Notes: a model not told the origin generated them from the letters alone. DNA of 31,313 bases from Ferrovibrio sp964429465 (GCA_964429465.1 CAYSCA010000014.1:1-31313); one strand, 5' to 3'. Counted from the first letter of the stretch, positions 22,726 through 31,313 are shown. Program-made: numbers and translations.

Positions 22726-25044
22726 ATGGGTATCCGGCAGAAGCTGAATCTGGCGATCGGCGCGTTGGCGGCACTGACACTGGTGTCAAATCTGGTCGGC
22801 GGCCTGTTTTTCCATCGGGTTCAGGCGACCTATGCCGGCATCACCGCGACCAACCTGCCGGCCGTGGTTTCCGCTCTCAATCTCGCCTCGCTCAGCACCG
22901 AGCTGACCGCCTGGGCGCCGTCGCTGGCCAATGCCGGTACGGAAGAGGCGCGGGCGCGGGCCGCCGGCGAGCTGGCGCAGAAGCAGGAGCGGCTGAAGCA
23001 GACCCTGGCCCTGGTGAAAAGCAGCGCCGGCACCGATCAGGCCGCGCAGATCGAAGAAGTCGAGAAGACGGTCGGCTTCCTGGACCAGCGGATCGCGCTG
23101 ATCAACCGCGTCGTCACCTCCCGCCTGGGCTACATGACGCAGCATCACGAGATGGTCGGCAAGCTGACCGCGGATTACGCCCAGTTCCAGGCGCAGATGA
23201 AACCGGCCACCGACCGCGCCGTCGCCGAGCTGCGGCAGGGCAATGCCCAGGCCGAGGTGGCCGATGCGGCGAATGCCCTGATCGCTGCCGGGACCGCCGT
23301 GAACCAGGCCGTCGGCGTCATGTCGGTCGCCGCCCAGGCGCCGGACAATGCCTCGCTCGACAAATCGGTGGCGCAATTCACCGCGCTGAACGGCGTAGCC
23401 ATGGAGCAGATGGCGGAAGCCGCCAAGAAATTCAACATCGAGGATCTGCAGGCGGCAACCGCCAAGGTGCTGTCCTACGGCATCGGCACCGACAGCCTGT
23501 TCGGCGTCCGCCGCAACGAGCTGCGCACGCTGAACACGATTGGCCTGGCCCTGGGCCAGACGCGCGATGCGGCCGCCGAGCTGAGCACCAAGGTCGAACT
23601 GCTGGTGGGCGCCGCCAGCAGCGCGGCTGATGCCGCCGACAAGCATGCGGCCGGCCAGACCACCACCGCCCAGATCGTGCTGGTGAGCATCACCCTGCTC
23701 TGTCTCGGTATCGCCGCGGTGATCGGATTCGGCCTGATCGGGCCGCAGGTGACGGCGCCGATCATCCGGCTGACCGCGGCAATGCGGCGGCTGGCTGACC
23801 GCGACTGGAGCGTCGATCTGGCGGAGACAAAGCGCACCGACGAGATCGGCGAGATGGCCCGCGCGGTGGATGTCTTCAAGACGGCGGGCCAGGAGAACGA
23901 GCGGCTGCAGCGCGAAGTGGAAGCCGGCCGCGAGGATTTCGAGCGCGAGCGCAAGGCGCAGGAGCAGGTGCTGGAAGAGGCGATCGGGCAGATCGTCTCT
24001 GCCGCGACCGCCGGCGACCTGACGCGCCGCATCGAGCCCGACAAGCTGCAGGGCGTGATGCGCACGCTGGGCATCGGCGTCAACGATCTGCTGTCGACGG
24101 TGGAGAAGGCGCTGGGCGACCTGGGCGCCATGCTGGGCGCCCTGGCGCATGGCGACCTGACGCATCGCATTGCCGATGGCCATCGCGGCCTGTTCGCGCG
24201 GCTCGCGGAGGATGCGAACACGCTGGCCGAGAAGCTGGCCGAGATCGTCGGGCGCCTGAGCCAGACCGCGGGCAATGTGCGCGATGCCTCGGCCGAGATC
24301 TCGGTCGGCAGCAACGATCTGGCGCAGCGCACCGAGCAGCAGGCCGCGAGCCTGCAGCGCACGGCGGCGTCGATGGAAGAGATCACCGCCACCGTGCGGC
24401 ACAATGCCGACAACGCGCGGCAGGCCAGCAACCTGGCGGCCTCGGCCCGCGACACGGCCGACGAGGGTGGCAGCGTCGTCGGCAATGCGGTGCAGGCGAT
24501 GACCCAGATCGAGGACAGCGCGCAGAAGATCGCCGATATCGTCGGCCTGATCGACGAGATCGCCTTCCAGACCAACCTGCTGGCACTGAACGCTTCGGTG
24601 GAAGCCGCCCGCGCGGGCGAGGCCGGCAAGGGCTTTGCCGTGGTGGCGCAGGAAGTGCGCGCCCTGGCGCAGCGTTCGGCCAATGCGTCGAAGGAGATCA
24701 AGGCGCTGATCCAGGAATCCAATAATCAGGTGCGCGACGGCGCCAAGCTGGTCAACCAGGCGGGGGAGAGCCTCACCGCCATCGTCGAAGCGGTGAAGCG
24801 CGTGGCCGGCATCATCGAGGAGATTTCGATCGCCAGCCAGGAGCAGGCCTCAGGCCTCGACGAGATCAACGATGCGGTCGCCACGATGGACGAGATGACC
24901 CAGCGCAATGGCGCGCTGGTGGAACAGACGACTGCCTCAGCGCAGTCGCTGGCCGATCAGGCCCGCGAGCTGGCGGCATCGATCACCTTCTTCAAGCTGT
25001 CTCAGGAATCGCCTGACGAGCCGCTGGCCAGCGCGGCCGAATAG
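22726..25044 (+). CDS. Methyl-accepting chemotaxis protein
   Basis: A transmembrane chemoreceptor of 772 residues. TM1 spans about 9-29, a long helical periplasmic sensor about 30-315, TM2 about 317-338, a HAMP domain about 340-392, then a second HAMP-like stretch (about 420-500: IGQIVSAATAGDLTRRIEPD and LGALAHGDLTHRIADGH), and the signalling domain. The signalling hairpin is canonical: DEIAFQTNLLALNASVEAARAGEAGKGFAVVA at about 610-641. The sensor opens with LPAVVSALNLASLSTEL, resembling the helical bimodular type. It lacks a C-terminal NWETF-like CheR tether. The start follows a GGGGGAG site. The 3' end overlaps the convergent macrodomain gene by 43 bases. The ligand is unknown. Confidence 0.95.
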   Translation: MGIRQKLNLAIGALAALTLVSNLVGGLFFHRVQATYAGITATNLPAVVSALNLASLSTELTAWAPSLANAGTEEARARAAGELAQKQERLKQTLALVKSSAGTDQAAQIEEVEKTVGFLDQRIALINRVVTSRLGYMTQHHEMVGKLTADYAQFQAQMKPATDRAVAELRQGNAQAEVADAANALIAAGTAVNQAVGVMSVAAQAPDNASLDKSVAQFTALNGVAMEQMAEAAKKFNIEDLQAATAKVLSYGIGTDSLFGVRRNELRTLNTIGLALGQTRDAAAELSTKVELLVGAASSAADAADKHAAGQTTTAQIVLVSITLLCLGIAAVIGFGLIGPQVTAPIIRLTAAMRRLADRDWSVDLAETKRTDEIGEMARAVDVFKTAGQENERLQREVEAGREDFERERKAQEQVLEEAIGQIVSAATAGDLTRRIEPDKLQGVMRTLGIGVNDLLSTVEKALGDLGAMLGALAHGDLTHRIADGHRGLFARLAEDANTLAEKLAEIVGRLSQTAGNVRDASAEISVGSNDLAQRTEQQAASLQRTAASMEEITATVRHNADNARQASNLAASARDTADEGGSVVGNAVQAMTQIEDSAQKIADIVGLIDEIAFQTNLLALNASVEAARAGEAGKGFAVVAQEVRALAQRSANASKEIKALIQESNNQVRDGAKLVNQAGESLTAIVEAVKRVAGIIEEISIASQEQASGLDEINDAVATMDEMTQRNGALVEQTTASAQSLADQARELAASITFFKLSQESPDEPLASAAE

Positions 25045-25535
25045 ACGTTCGCCGCTTCCGCGGAGAAGCAGCAGAACACGATCCGCGTCGGCGGCCGGCC
25101 CTGGTCCAGCCAGCGGCGCGCCTCGCGCATCGCGATTTTGGTCGCTGCCTGCAGCGGATAGCCGTAGACGCCGGTCGAGATGGCGGGGAAGGCAATGCTG
25201 CCGATGCCATGCGTGGCGGCCAAAGCCAGGCTGTTGCGATAGCAGGCGGCCAGCAGGTCCGGTTCGCCCTGGCTGCCGCCGCGCCAGACCGGGCCGACCG
25301 TATGGATCACGTGCCGCGCCGGCAGGCGATAGCCGCCGGTGATCCGCGCTTCGCCGGTCGGGCAGCCACCGATCCGGCGGCATTCCTCCAGCAATTCCGG
25401 TCCGGCCGCCCGGTGGATCGCGCCATCCACGCCGCCGCCGCCCAGCAGGCTTTCATTGGCGGCATTGACGATGGCATCCACCGCGAGCCGCGTGATGTCG
25501 CCGGTTTCGATGCTGATCCGGTCGTCCTCAGGCAT
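25002..25535 (-). CDS. Macrodomain protein (O-acetyl-ADP-ribose deacetylase-like)
   Basis: A single macrodomain of 177 residues. ADP-ribose-binding features are GDIT (12-15), Asp20, VNAANESLLGGGGVDGAIHRAAG (23-45) and the second loop PAISTGVYGYP. This layout is the MacroD/YmdB type, which removes acetyl or ADP-ribose groups. The ATG at 25535 is chosen; a TTG-started extension to 25577 is unconvincing. The ribosome site is weak. It is divergent from the deacetylase gene across a 158-base gap with no clear operator. Confidence 0.92.
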   Translation of the reverse strand: MPEDDRISIETGDITRLAVDAIVNAANESLLGGGGVDGAIHRAAGPELLEECRRIGGCPTGEARITGGYRLPARHVIHTVGPVWRGGSQGEPDLLAACYRNSLALAATHGIGSIAFPAISTGVYGYPLQAATKIAMREARRWLDQGRPPTRIVFCCFSAEAANVYSAALASGSSGDS

Positions 25536-25693
25536 GCGGCGAGTGTAGCAGGTTGCGGGTTTTCCGCGCCGAATCAATTGAACGAATCTCTCCGCCGCGG
25601 TGTTTACGCTTCGCTAACCATATTGAAACGACAATGATTGCAACCCCTTGAGCAGCTGGCTTGCCGCTGCCGGGGCGATCGTCTAACCGGGTC

Positions 25694-27016
25694 ATGATGA
25701 ACGATTTATCGCGTCCACCGGCCGGCGCGCCGTCGCCGCAGCTGAAATTGCGGCGGGCTGCCACCGCGAAGGCGGCTGCAGGCGCCTATGGCGCAACGCA
25801 GGCGCAGGTGACGCCCGCGCAGGCCATGCCGGGCGCGCCGCCGCCCGCCGCGCCCGCGCGTTCCGGTTTCCTCGCTGCCAACTGGCCGCTGATGACGGCC
25901 GCCGCCGCCATCCTTGCCGGTGGCGTCGCCATGGGCATGGCGGTGGGCTCGTCCACGCCCGCGCCATCCGTGGCCGTGGCTGCCGTCGCACCCTTGCCGC
26001 AGCAGCCCGTGGCATCCGCACCGCGTGAGGCATCCGCACCGCGCGAGGTGTCGGCGCCGCTGCTGCCGGCGCCTGCGCCGACGCGGCCGGCACTCGCACC
26101 GCCGCCGCCGCCGGCCGATCCGCTGCCGCCCGAAACCGCCCCGGCGGTCGCGCCGGCACCGGTGGCGGAGGCGTCACCCGAACCGGCGCCGGCCGCCGAT
26201 CCCGTGCCGCCGCAGCCCGAAGCGCCGGTGCAACTGGCGGCGGCCGCGGTGCCGCCGCCGTCGCTGCCTGCGGCATCGGCCACCGGCCTGCACGCCTGGC
26301 GCGCCCGCGCCGTTCCGCCGCCGGCTGGCGCCAAGCCGCCTTTCGTCGCCATCCTGCTCGACGATGCCGGCCTGGATCGCCGCAATACGGCGCGCGCGAT
26401 GAAGCTGCCCGGTCCGATCACCTTCTCGTTCATGTCGTATGCCCACGAGCTGGCCGAGCAGAGCGCGGCGGCCCGCGCGGCAGGACATGAGGTGATGCTG
26501 CATCTGCCGATGGAGCCGCTGGATCTCAAGCACCACAATCCGGGCCCGAATGCGCTGCTGCTCGGTCTCGACGATGCCGAGCTGAAGCGGCGACTGGCAT
26601 GGAATCTCGATCGCTTCGACAGCTATGTCGGCATCAACAACCATATGGGCAGCCGCTTCACCACCAATGCCGCGCGCATGGACATCGTGATGGAAGAGGT
26701 TGCCAAGCGGCAGGTCTTCTGGCTCGACAGCCTTTCCGGCCCGCGCTCGCTGGGCACGGAGACCGCGCGCAAGGCGGGCATCGATACGGCGGAGCGCGAC
26801 CTGTTCCTCGATGATGAGCGCTCGCCCGGCGTCGATTATGAACTGGCGGCGATGGAGCGCATTGCGCGCGCCCGCGGCGACGTGATCGCCATCGGCCATC
26901 CTCATGGGAGGACGCTGGCGGCGCTGGAGAAATGGATGGCCGGCGCGAAGGAAAAGGGCTTCAGTCTGGTGCCGGTCAGCACCGTCCTGCTGCGGCGCCA
27001 GCAGCAGGAGCGCTGA
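25694..27016 (+). CDS. Divergent polysaccharide deacetylase family protein (YibQ-like)
   Basis: A protein of 440 residues with one N-terminal membrane helix (about 65-85: WPLMTAAAAILAGGVAMGMAVG), a long Ala/Pro-rich linker including tandem SAPRE repeats (about 95-215), and a C-terminal periplasmic NodB-fold domain of the divergent DUF610/YibQ group. Domain motifs are FVAILLDDAGLDRR, HEVMLHLPMEPLD, NNHMGSRFTTN, FWLDSLSG and AIGHPHGRTLAAL. Substrates of the family are not established; a cell-envelope glycan is likely. The start is one of two adjacent ATGs (25694, 25697); the ribosome site is weak, so it is uncertain by one codon. Confidence 0.9.
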   Translation: MMNDLSRPPAGAPSPQLKLRRAATAKAAAGAYGATQAQVTPAQAMPGAPPPAAPARSGFLAANWPLMTAAAAILAGGVAMGMAVGSSTPAPSVAVAAVAPLPQQPVASAPREASAPREVSAPLLPAPAPTRPALAPPPPPADPLPPETAPAVAPAPVAEASPEPAPAADPVPPQPEAPVQLAAAAVPPPSLPAASATGLHAWRARAVPPPAGAKPPFVAILLDDAGLDRRNTARAMKLPGPITFSFMSYAHELAEQSAAARAAGHEVMLHLPMEPLDLKHHNPGPNALLLGLDDAELKRRLAWNLDRFDSYVGINNHMGSRFTTNAARMDIVMEEVAKRQVFWLDSLSGPRSLGTETARKAGIDTAERDLFLDDERSPGVDYELAAMERIARARGDVIAIGHPHGRTLAALEKWMAGAKEKGFSLVPVSTVLLRRQQQER

Positions 27017-27022
27017 GCCGCC

Positions 27023-27196
27023 TCAGCGGCGGCTCGGGCGCAGCCAGTGCCAGGCCATCACCAGGACCAGGGCACCCAGCGTCAGCCAGGAGACCACGTC
27101 TCCCGGACCATCGGACAGCAGCGCTGCAATCAGGCCGATCCCGCTGCACACAGCCAGGATGATCGGCATGCCGAAGACGTGGAGGAAGCCGCTCAT
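27023..27196 (-). CDS. Small membrane protein coupled to PepSY gene (57 aa)
   Basis: Not recognised as a named family. Two hydrophobic segments (MPIILAVCSGIGLIAALL and VVSWLTLGALVLVMAWHWL) are joined by a short loop SDGPGD, and the tail is basic (RPSRR), so it is probably a two-helix inner-membrane protein. The start codon overlaps the PepSY stop as ATGA (27193-27196), so translation is almost certainly coupled. Such small partners are common behind PepSY-type iron reductases and may stabilise the complex. It lies six bases from the convergent deacetylase stop. Confidence 0.75.
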   Translation of the reverse strand: MSGFLHVFGMPIILAVCSGIGLIAALLSDGPGDVVSWLTLGALVLVMAWHWLRPSRR

Positions 27197-28368
27197 TCCG
27201 CCGCACCCCGCGCGGCAAGCGAGAGGTCCGCTTCGCGCTCCAGTTCGGTGATCCGCTGCTCGATCGGGCTTTTGCGCCGCGCCAGCCAGAGATAAAGCCC
27301 GCTGCCCAGCACGACGATCGTTGCGATGTCCAGCAATGCCCAGATGATCTGCAGCGGCAGGCCGCCGTAATCGCCGAAGTGCAGCGGCTGGGAGACCAGC
27401 AGCGCCGTGGCATACCACGGCATCCTGCGCGTATCGGTCAGCTCCGCCGTCGCGATATCGATCAGCGCCGGCTGGAGCAGGCGGCTGGAGAACGGCGAGT
27501 CGCCGCGCATGAACACCGCATAATGGTGGTTGCTGGTGAACGGCGAACTCGGGAAGGCGACGAAGGAGGGCGTCATGCCCGGCGCCGCCTTCATGGCCGA
27601 AGCGATCGCGGCATCCATCGAGACCCAATGGTCCGGCGATATCGGCTGCCGGTCGCGGTAGGGCGCCACCATCTGCCCCAGCTGGTCGAACTGCCAGTAT
27701 TTGATGATCAGGTCCGCCCAGGTATTGATCACGCCGGTGCCGCCGACCACCAATGCCCAGGTCAGGGTGACGACGCCCAGCAGATTGTGCAGGTCGAGCC
27801 ACTTGATCCGGGTGCTGCGGCCCTTGCGCACGGTGCCGAAATCCAGCTTCCGCATCAGCGGGCCGTAGACGGCGACACCGGTGACGATGGCGACGACGAA
27901 CAGCAGGCCCATGAAGCCGAGGAACAGCTTGCCCGGCAGACCGGCGAACATGTCCATATGCAGCCGCAGCATCAGTGTAACGAAGTCCATGTGATCGGGG
28001 CCGCGCTCGGTCAGCACGTCGGTGGTGCGGGCATCCAGGATCAGCAGGTGGTTGTCGATATCCGGCGCCGCTGCATTCTCCGCCATCGAGACGAACACGA
28101 TCTCCGGCTCGTCCTTGTCCCAGAACAGGTAGCGCAGCACATGGCCGGGAAGACGGGCGCGGCCGGCGGCCAGCACCTCGTCCAGCGCCGCGTTCGGCGT
28201 GCCCGCCGGCAGCGCCTGCGCCTCCGGCGCATCCCCCAGCAGATGCTCGATCTCATGATGGAAGATCAGCGGCAGGCCGGTGATGCACAGCAGCAGCATG
28301 AAGACCGTGCAGATCAGGCTGGTCCATTTATGGACCAGGTACCAGGCCTTGAAGGTTCGGACAGTCAT
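27193..28368 (-). CDS. PepSY-associated membrane helix protein, iron-uptake type
   Basis: An inner-membrane protein of 391 residues with about four helices: KWTSLICTVFMLLLCITGLPLIF (14-36), FLGFMGLLFVVAIVTGVAVYG (about 149-169), LLGVVTLTWALVVGGTGVI (about 196-214) and one near the C-terminus (about 345-365). Conserved His residues near the helices (HKW, LHNLLG, LRLHMD) could bind heme. Proteins of this family beside TonB receptors are thought to reduce siderophore-bound iron. It follows the receptor gene by 24 bases on the same strand and overlaps the small membrane protein. A weak GAAAG ribosome site precedes the ATG. Confidence 0.9.
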   Translation of the reverse strand: MTVRTFKAWYLVHKWTSLICTVFMLLLCITGLPLIFHHEIEHLLGDAPEAQALPAGTPNAALDEVLAAGRARLPGHVLRYLFWDKDEPEIVFVSMAENAAAPDIDNHLLILDARTTDVLTERGPDHMDFVTLMLRLHMDMFAGLPGKLFLGFMGLLFVVAIVTGVAVYGPLMRKLDFGTVRKGRSTRIKWLDLHNLLGVVTLTWALVVGGTGVINTWADLIIKYWQFDQLGQMVAPYRDRQPISPDHWVSMDAAIASAMKAAPGMTPSFVAFPSSPFTSNHHYAVFMRGDSPFSSRLLQPALIDIATAELTDTRRMPWYATALLVSQPLHFGDYGGLPLQIIWALLDIATIVVLGSGLYLWLARRKSPIEQRITELEREADLSLAARGAAE

Positions 28369-28392
28369 TGCACGGCTTTCATGTCTTCAGCT

Positions 28393-30717
28393 TCAGAAGG
28401 TCACGTCGATACCCACGCCCACCGTGCGGGGCCGGAGGATATTGGCGCTGTCGTCCGTGTATATCTGCAGCGCATCGCGATTGTCGAACACGTTGTTGAC
28501 GAAGCCGAAGACCCGCACGCTCTGGAAGCTGTAGCCGGCCTGCGCATTGGCTACCCAGTACGGGTCCACCTTGGCACGGGGGGTATTGTCGATATCGGAA
28601 TAGTAGGATTCGGAGTAGCGCGCATCGGCCCCGACATCGAAGCCATCGCCGAAGGCATAGTTGAAACCGATATCAGCCGTAAACGCCGGCGACTTGGCAA
28701 GGTCGTTGCCGGCGAAGCCGTTGAATTCGTCGATTTCCGTCTTCAGCAGGCCGATATTGCCGAACACGGTCAGACCGGGGGCGGCGAGATAGCGGGCACC
28801 GATTTCGCTGCCGATCGTATGCGCCTTCGGTGCATTGACCACGATGGTGTCGTTGCTGCCGCCCGGCGTGTAAGGCAACTGCATGTTCTTGTAGTCGGCA
28901 TAGAAGACATTGCCGGTCAGGTTGAGGCGACCGCCCAGCAGGTCCAGGCGCGTGTAGGCCTCGTAATTCCAGACGTATTCTTCTTTGAAGGCGTAGGAGG
29001 TGATCGGTGCGAAGAACGTGATGCCGGCGCCGCCGCCGTTGTAGCCGCGCGCCACCGTGGCGCCGACCGTCCAGTTATCCTGGACGTGCCATGCAGCGCC
29101 GGCCTTCGGAAGAAAGACCTCGTAGGTTTCGTCCAGGTTCACCGCGGTCACGCCGCCCTGGAGCAGCTGTCGCCGGCGGTTCTCGCGCTCAAGCCGCCCG
29201 CCAAGAGTCAGGTCGACATCCGACACGACCGTGTAAGTCGCCTCGCCGAATGCGGCATAGGTCGTGGTCAGATCCTTGAAATAATTGTCGCCGCCAAAGG
29301 AAGTGAAATTGAACAACTCGTCCTGGCTGGCATGGAAAGCATGCAGACCGCCCAGACCCTTGAGCCGGCCGTCGAGACCGGTAAAGCGCAGGCGCGGCTC
29401 TTCCAGCATCTCGTAGCCGTCGATTTCGACATAGCCCTGTCCCGGCGGGGCGAACCGGCGGACGGAAAGGTCGGTATAGGAATAGGTATTCTCGAATGTC
29501 AGGTTGTCGCTGAGAATCCAGCTGGTATCGGCGATGCCGCTCAGGCTTCGCGGCTCGAACATCGTTGCCTGCGTCGGATAAGCTGCCTGCAATCCGGCTT
29601 CCGGCCAGCTGACCGATTCACTTTGCGGCTGCAGCACCTTATTGTAATTGAAGGTGAGCAGGGTGGAGAAACCGTCAAGCCGCCGCGGTTCGATCAGCAG
29701 CTTGCCACGCAGCGCAGTCGATTCAAACTCGTCCGGATCACTCACCCCGTCATACGGCTGATTTCCCCTGAGAAAGGTCTCGCTGGTCTGGCGGTCGGCG
29801 GCAAGGCGGAAGGCAAGCTGGTCCTCGATCACGGGGCCGGAGACGAAGGCGGCTCCCTGCCGCATATCGTAGCTTCCGCCCAGCAGCCGCACGCCGCCCT
29901 CCCAATCCCAGGTCGGATCCTTGGTTTTCACCACGACGGCGCCGGCGATCGCGTTGCGCCCCTGGATCGTGCTTTGCGGGCCGCGCAGTACTTCGACCTG
30001 CTCGACATCCCACAGCGAGTTGTTGCCATAGACGATTTCGTTGAAGCTTGTCGGCCGGCCGTCGATCTGGAGGTTGATCCGGGGCCGGATGCCGGCGACG
30101 AAGGCATAGCCGCCATTGGTCGGCCCTGTGCCGTCGATACCGCGCACGGTCGGAGCGAAATTGTTGGTGCCTGTGGTCACCACGTTGGGAACGCGCGCAA
30201 GGGCGTCCCTGGTGGTCTCAAGGCCCGGCCGCTGCTCCAGGGCGGCTGCATCGAAGACGGCAACGCTGGTGGCGGTCTCCGCCAGGCTGCGGTCGATCTT
30301 CTCGCCGGTCACCGTCAGCGGCTGCAGCATCGTGGTTCCGCCTGTCGTGCTGCCCTGCGCGGTGAGGGTGACGGCGTTGGCTGCGGTGAACCGGTAACCC
30401 AGCCCGCTGCCCTGCAGCATGATGCCCAGCGCCTGCTCGGCCGTGAAAGTCCCGTTCACCGGCTGGGAGTTGCGGCTGAACGGCTGCTCCTGGGTATAGA
30501 GCACCTGCAGGCCGGTCAGGGCCGAGAGGTCTGCAATCGCCTGGGGCAGGGGCTTGGCGGGAATATTGACGGTAAAGATGCGGCTGGCCTGGGCGACCTG
30601 TATTTCGCCCTGCTGTGCCGCGGCGGGCAGCGGGACCAGCGGGAGCAGGGTGGTCGCGAAGAGCGAGAAAGCGTAAGTTGTCAGAACCTTAACGGATTGA
30701 ATTCGGCCGCTTGCCAT
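28393..30717 (-). CDS. TonB-dependent siderophore receptor with STN domain (FecA-type)
   Basis: An outer-membrane iron-siderophore receptor of 774 residues. A signal peptide (1-35, ending PAAA) is followed by an STN signalling domain (about 46-97: FTVNIPAKPLPQAIADLSALTGLQVLY), a TonB box (LQPLTVTGEK, about 131), the plug (about 145-260, with VEVLRGPQSTIQGRNAIAGAVVVKTKDP), and a beta-barrel ending in the assembly signal VGVGIDVTF. The STN domain contacts FecR to signal transport, consistent with the FecR gene directly upstream. The exact siderophore cannot be told. The gene is 135 bases after the FecR stop and likely has its own promoter with palindromes. Confidence 0.95.
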   Translation of the reverse strand: MASGRIQSVKVLTTYAFSLFATTLLPLVPLPAAAQQGEIQVAQASRIFTVNIPAKPLPQAIADLSALTGLQVLYTQEQPFSRNSQPVNGTFTAEQALGIMLQGSGLGYRFTAANAVTLTAQGSTTGGTTMLQPLTVTGEKIDRSLAETATSVAVFDAAALEQRPGLETTRDALARVPNVVTTGTNNFAPTVRGIDGTGPTNGGYAFVAGIRPRINLQIDGRPTSFNEIVYGNNSLWDVEQVEVLRGPQSTIQGRNAIAGAVVVKTKDPTWDWEGGVRLLGGSYDMRQGAAFVSGPVIEDQLAFRLAADRQTSETFLRGNQPYDGVSDPDEFESTALRGKLLIEPRRLDGFSTLLTFNYNKVLQPQSESVSWPEAGLQAAYPTQATMFEPRSLSGIADTSWILSDNLTFENTYSYTDLSVRRFAPPGQGYVEIDGYEMLEEPRLRFTGLDGRLKGLGGLHAFHASQDELFNFTSFGGDNYFKDLTTTYAAFGEATYTVVSDVDLTLGGRLERENRRRQLLQGGVTAVNLDETYEVFLPKAGAAWHVQDNWTVGATVARGYNGGGAGITFFAPITSYAFKEEYVWNYEAYTRLDLLGGRLNLTGNVFYADYKNMQLPYTPGGSNDTIVVNAPKAHTIGSEIGARYLAAPGLTVFGNIGLLKTEIDEFNGFAGNDLAKSPAFTADIGFNYAFGDGFDVGADARYSESYYSDIDNTPRAKVDPYWVANAQAGYSFQSVRVFGFVNNVFDNRDALQIYTDDSANILRPRTVGVGIDVTF

Positions 30718-30742
30718 CGCTGTCTTGACCCCCGACTGCCTT

Positions 30743-30787
30743 TTCCCGGTCCGGGAAGGCGTATTGCAAACGCGAACTATTCGCGTT
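30743..30787. promoter_or_regulatory. Two palindromes upstream of the TonB receptor gene
   Basis: TTCCCGG-T-CCGGGAA (30743-30757) and AACGCGAA-CTA-TTCGCGTT (30769-30787) are perfect inverted repeats lying 26-70 bases before the receptor start. A third hairpin CCCCC-ATCC-GGGGG (30818-30831) is nearer FecR. One or more could be a regulator target or mRNA structure. None resembles a classical Fur box. Confidence 0.35.
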
Positions 30788-30852
30788 CTGGGATAAGACG
30801 GATACGGAAGGGTCGATCCCCCATCCGGGGGTAAAATCTTTTTTGCCGGTTT

Positions 30853-31313
30853 TCAGCGCAGCAGGGTCACGCCGCCGGGCAGATGGGTGACCCGCACCGG
30901 GAGGGTCTGCGCGATCACCTCGATCGCGGAAGCGGGGCGGTGTGCATCGAAAACGCCGCTGACCCGCAGGTCGCGCAGTTCGTCGTTCCAGACCAGGATC
31001 TTGCCAGCGGGATAATAGCGATTCAGTTCGTGCACCACCTCGCTGAGCGGCGTCCGGTAGAAGACGATCTGTCCGCGCTGCCAGGCGTTTATCCGGGCCT
31101 GGTCGAAGCCTGCCGGGGGAGTGATACCCTCGGGACCGACCGACGCCTGCTGCCGGGCCGCGAGGCGCGTCAGGGTCCCGTCGGGAGTTGTCACCTCCAC
31201 CTGCCCCTCGGCCACGCTGACCACGGTGCTGCCTTCCGAAAGCTGCACGTTGAAGGACGTGCCGGTCACCCGGATTTCGCCGCCGTCGGTCTGCACGACG
31301 AAGGGACGGGCCG
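30853..31313 (-). CDS. FecR family anti-sigma/sensor protein, C-terminal part (5' end outside window)
   Basis: FecR proteins span the inner membrane and control an ECF sigma factor in response to the loaded TonB receptor. The visible 150 or so residues are the periplasmic part: ARPFVVQTDGGEIRVTGTSFNVQL, then SVAEGQVEVT, the WQRGQIVFYRTPLSEVVHELNRYY region (FecR plus DUF4974-like tail) and the C-terminal VSGVFDAHRPASAIEVIAQTLP. The frame stays open to the window edge, so the N-terminus and the expected sigma factor gene lie beyond 31313. The receptor gene follows on the same strand. Confidence 0.92.
   Translation of the reverse strand, partial: ARPFVVQTDGGEIRVTGTSFNVQLSEGSTVVSVAEGQVEVTTPDGTLTRLAARQQASVGPEGITPPAGFDQARINAWQRGQIVFYRTPLSEVVHELNRYYPAGKILVWNDELRDLRVSGVFDAHRPASAIEVIAQTLPVRVTHLPGGVTLLR

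Noticed and set aside
22786..24402. Minus-strand open frame opposite the chemotaxis receptor
   Set aside because: Shadow frame; the receptor motifs on the plus strand are unambiguous.
26000..26280. Repeat-rich segment in the deacetylase gene as a mobile or CRISPR-like repeat
   Set aside because: It encodes an in-frame Ala/Pro-rich linker with SAPRE repeats; a common low-complexity spacer.
27379..30834. Very long plus-strand open frame (1151 codons) opposite the PepSY and receptor genes
   Set aside because: It lies antisense to two clearly recognisable genes, has no family motif, and is explained by the high GC content, which removes stop codons.
30818..30840. CCCCC-ATCC-GGGGG hairpin as a plus-strand terminator
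   Set aside because: No plus-strand gene precedes it and the T-run is interrupted and too far from the stem.

Overview
The window is a dense, GC-rich piece of bacterial chromosome, most likely from an alphaproteobacterium (Rhodospirillales-like). The evidence is an HWE-family histidine kinase, a LexA gene with a GTTC-N7-GTTC operator (the alphaproteobacterial SOS box), a SPOR lipoprotein and a DUF3309-type small protein. I see no rRNA, tRNA, CRISPR array, insertion sequence or prophage. Nearly all of the sequence is coding. The only gene-free stretch over 300 bases lies between lexA and the chemotaxis receptor, and it holds regulatory sites.

Layout: (1) 1-5805, plus strand: the 3' part of a class II fumarase, a membrane-anchored FMN/3Fe-4S glutamate-synthase-like protein, a short-chain dehydrogenase, and a large membrane protein with a degenerate spermidine-synthase-like domain. 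(2) 5792-9271, minus strand: a tungstate ABC transporter (tupB, tupC, tupA) followed closely by a SnoaL-like gene and a YedK/SRAP gene, possibly one operon. (3) 9360-11368, minus: an HWE kinase and its coupled response regulator. (4) 11548-13787: a sulfur block, with ccdA and a TsuA-type thiosulfate permease on the minus strand facing away from a TusA-type carrier. An AT-rich palindrome between them spans two overlapping back-to-back promoters. (5) 13866-15602, plus: a small unknown protein, a SPOR lipoprotein and an unknown protein with a C-terminal helix-turn-helix. (6) 15630-17116: an AraC-family regulator divergent from a DsrE-family protein with a CTPC motif. (7) 17122-20738: gltX, divergent from a comEC-like gene that carries a one-base frameshift. 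(8) 20806-22405: a DUF3309-like small membrane protein, a PfpI-type amidotransferase-like protein, a bidirectional terminator, and lexA. (9) 22726-27016: a methyl-accepting chemotaxis protein, a macrodomain protein, and a YibQ-type divergent polysaccharide deacetylase. (10) 27023-31313, minus: an iron-uptake cluster of FecR (cut by the window edge), a TonB-dependent receptor with an STN signalling domain, a PepSY membrane protein and a 57-residue membrane protein.

Functional themes are nutrient import (tungstate, thiosulfate, iron-siderophore), sulfur trafficking, DNA damage response (LexA, YedK) and environmental sensing (HWE kinase, chemotaxis receptor). No wholly new system is clear. The best leads are the shared tsuA/tusA control region, the nearby set of sulfur-handling genes, the XRE-tailed unknown protein, the degenerate spermidine-synthase-like membrane protein, the comEC frameshift and the small protein coupled to the PepSY gene. 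Functions are read from motifs by eye; no database search was possible.
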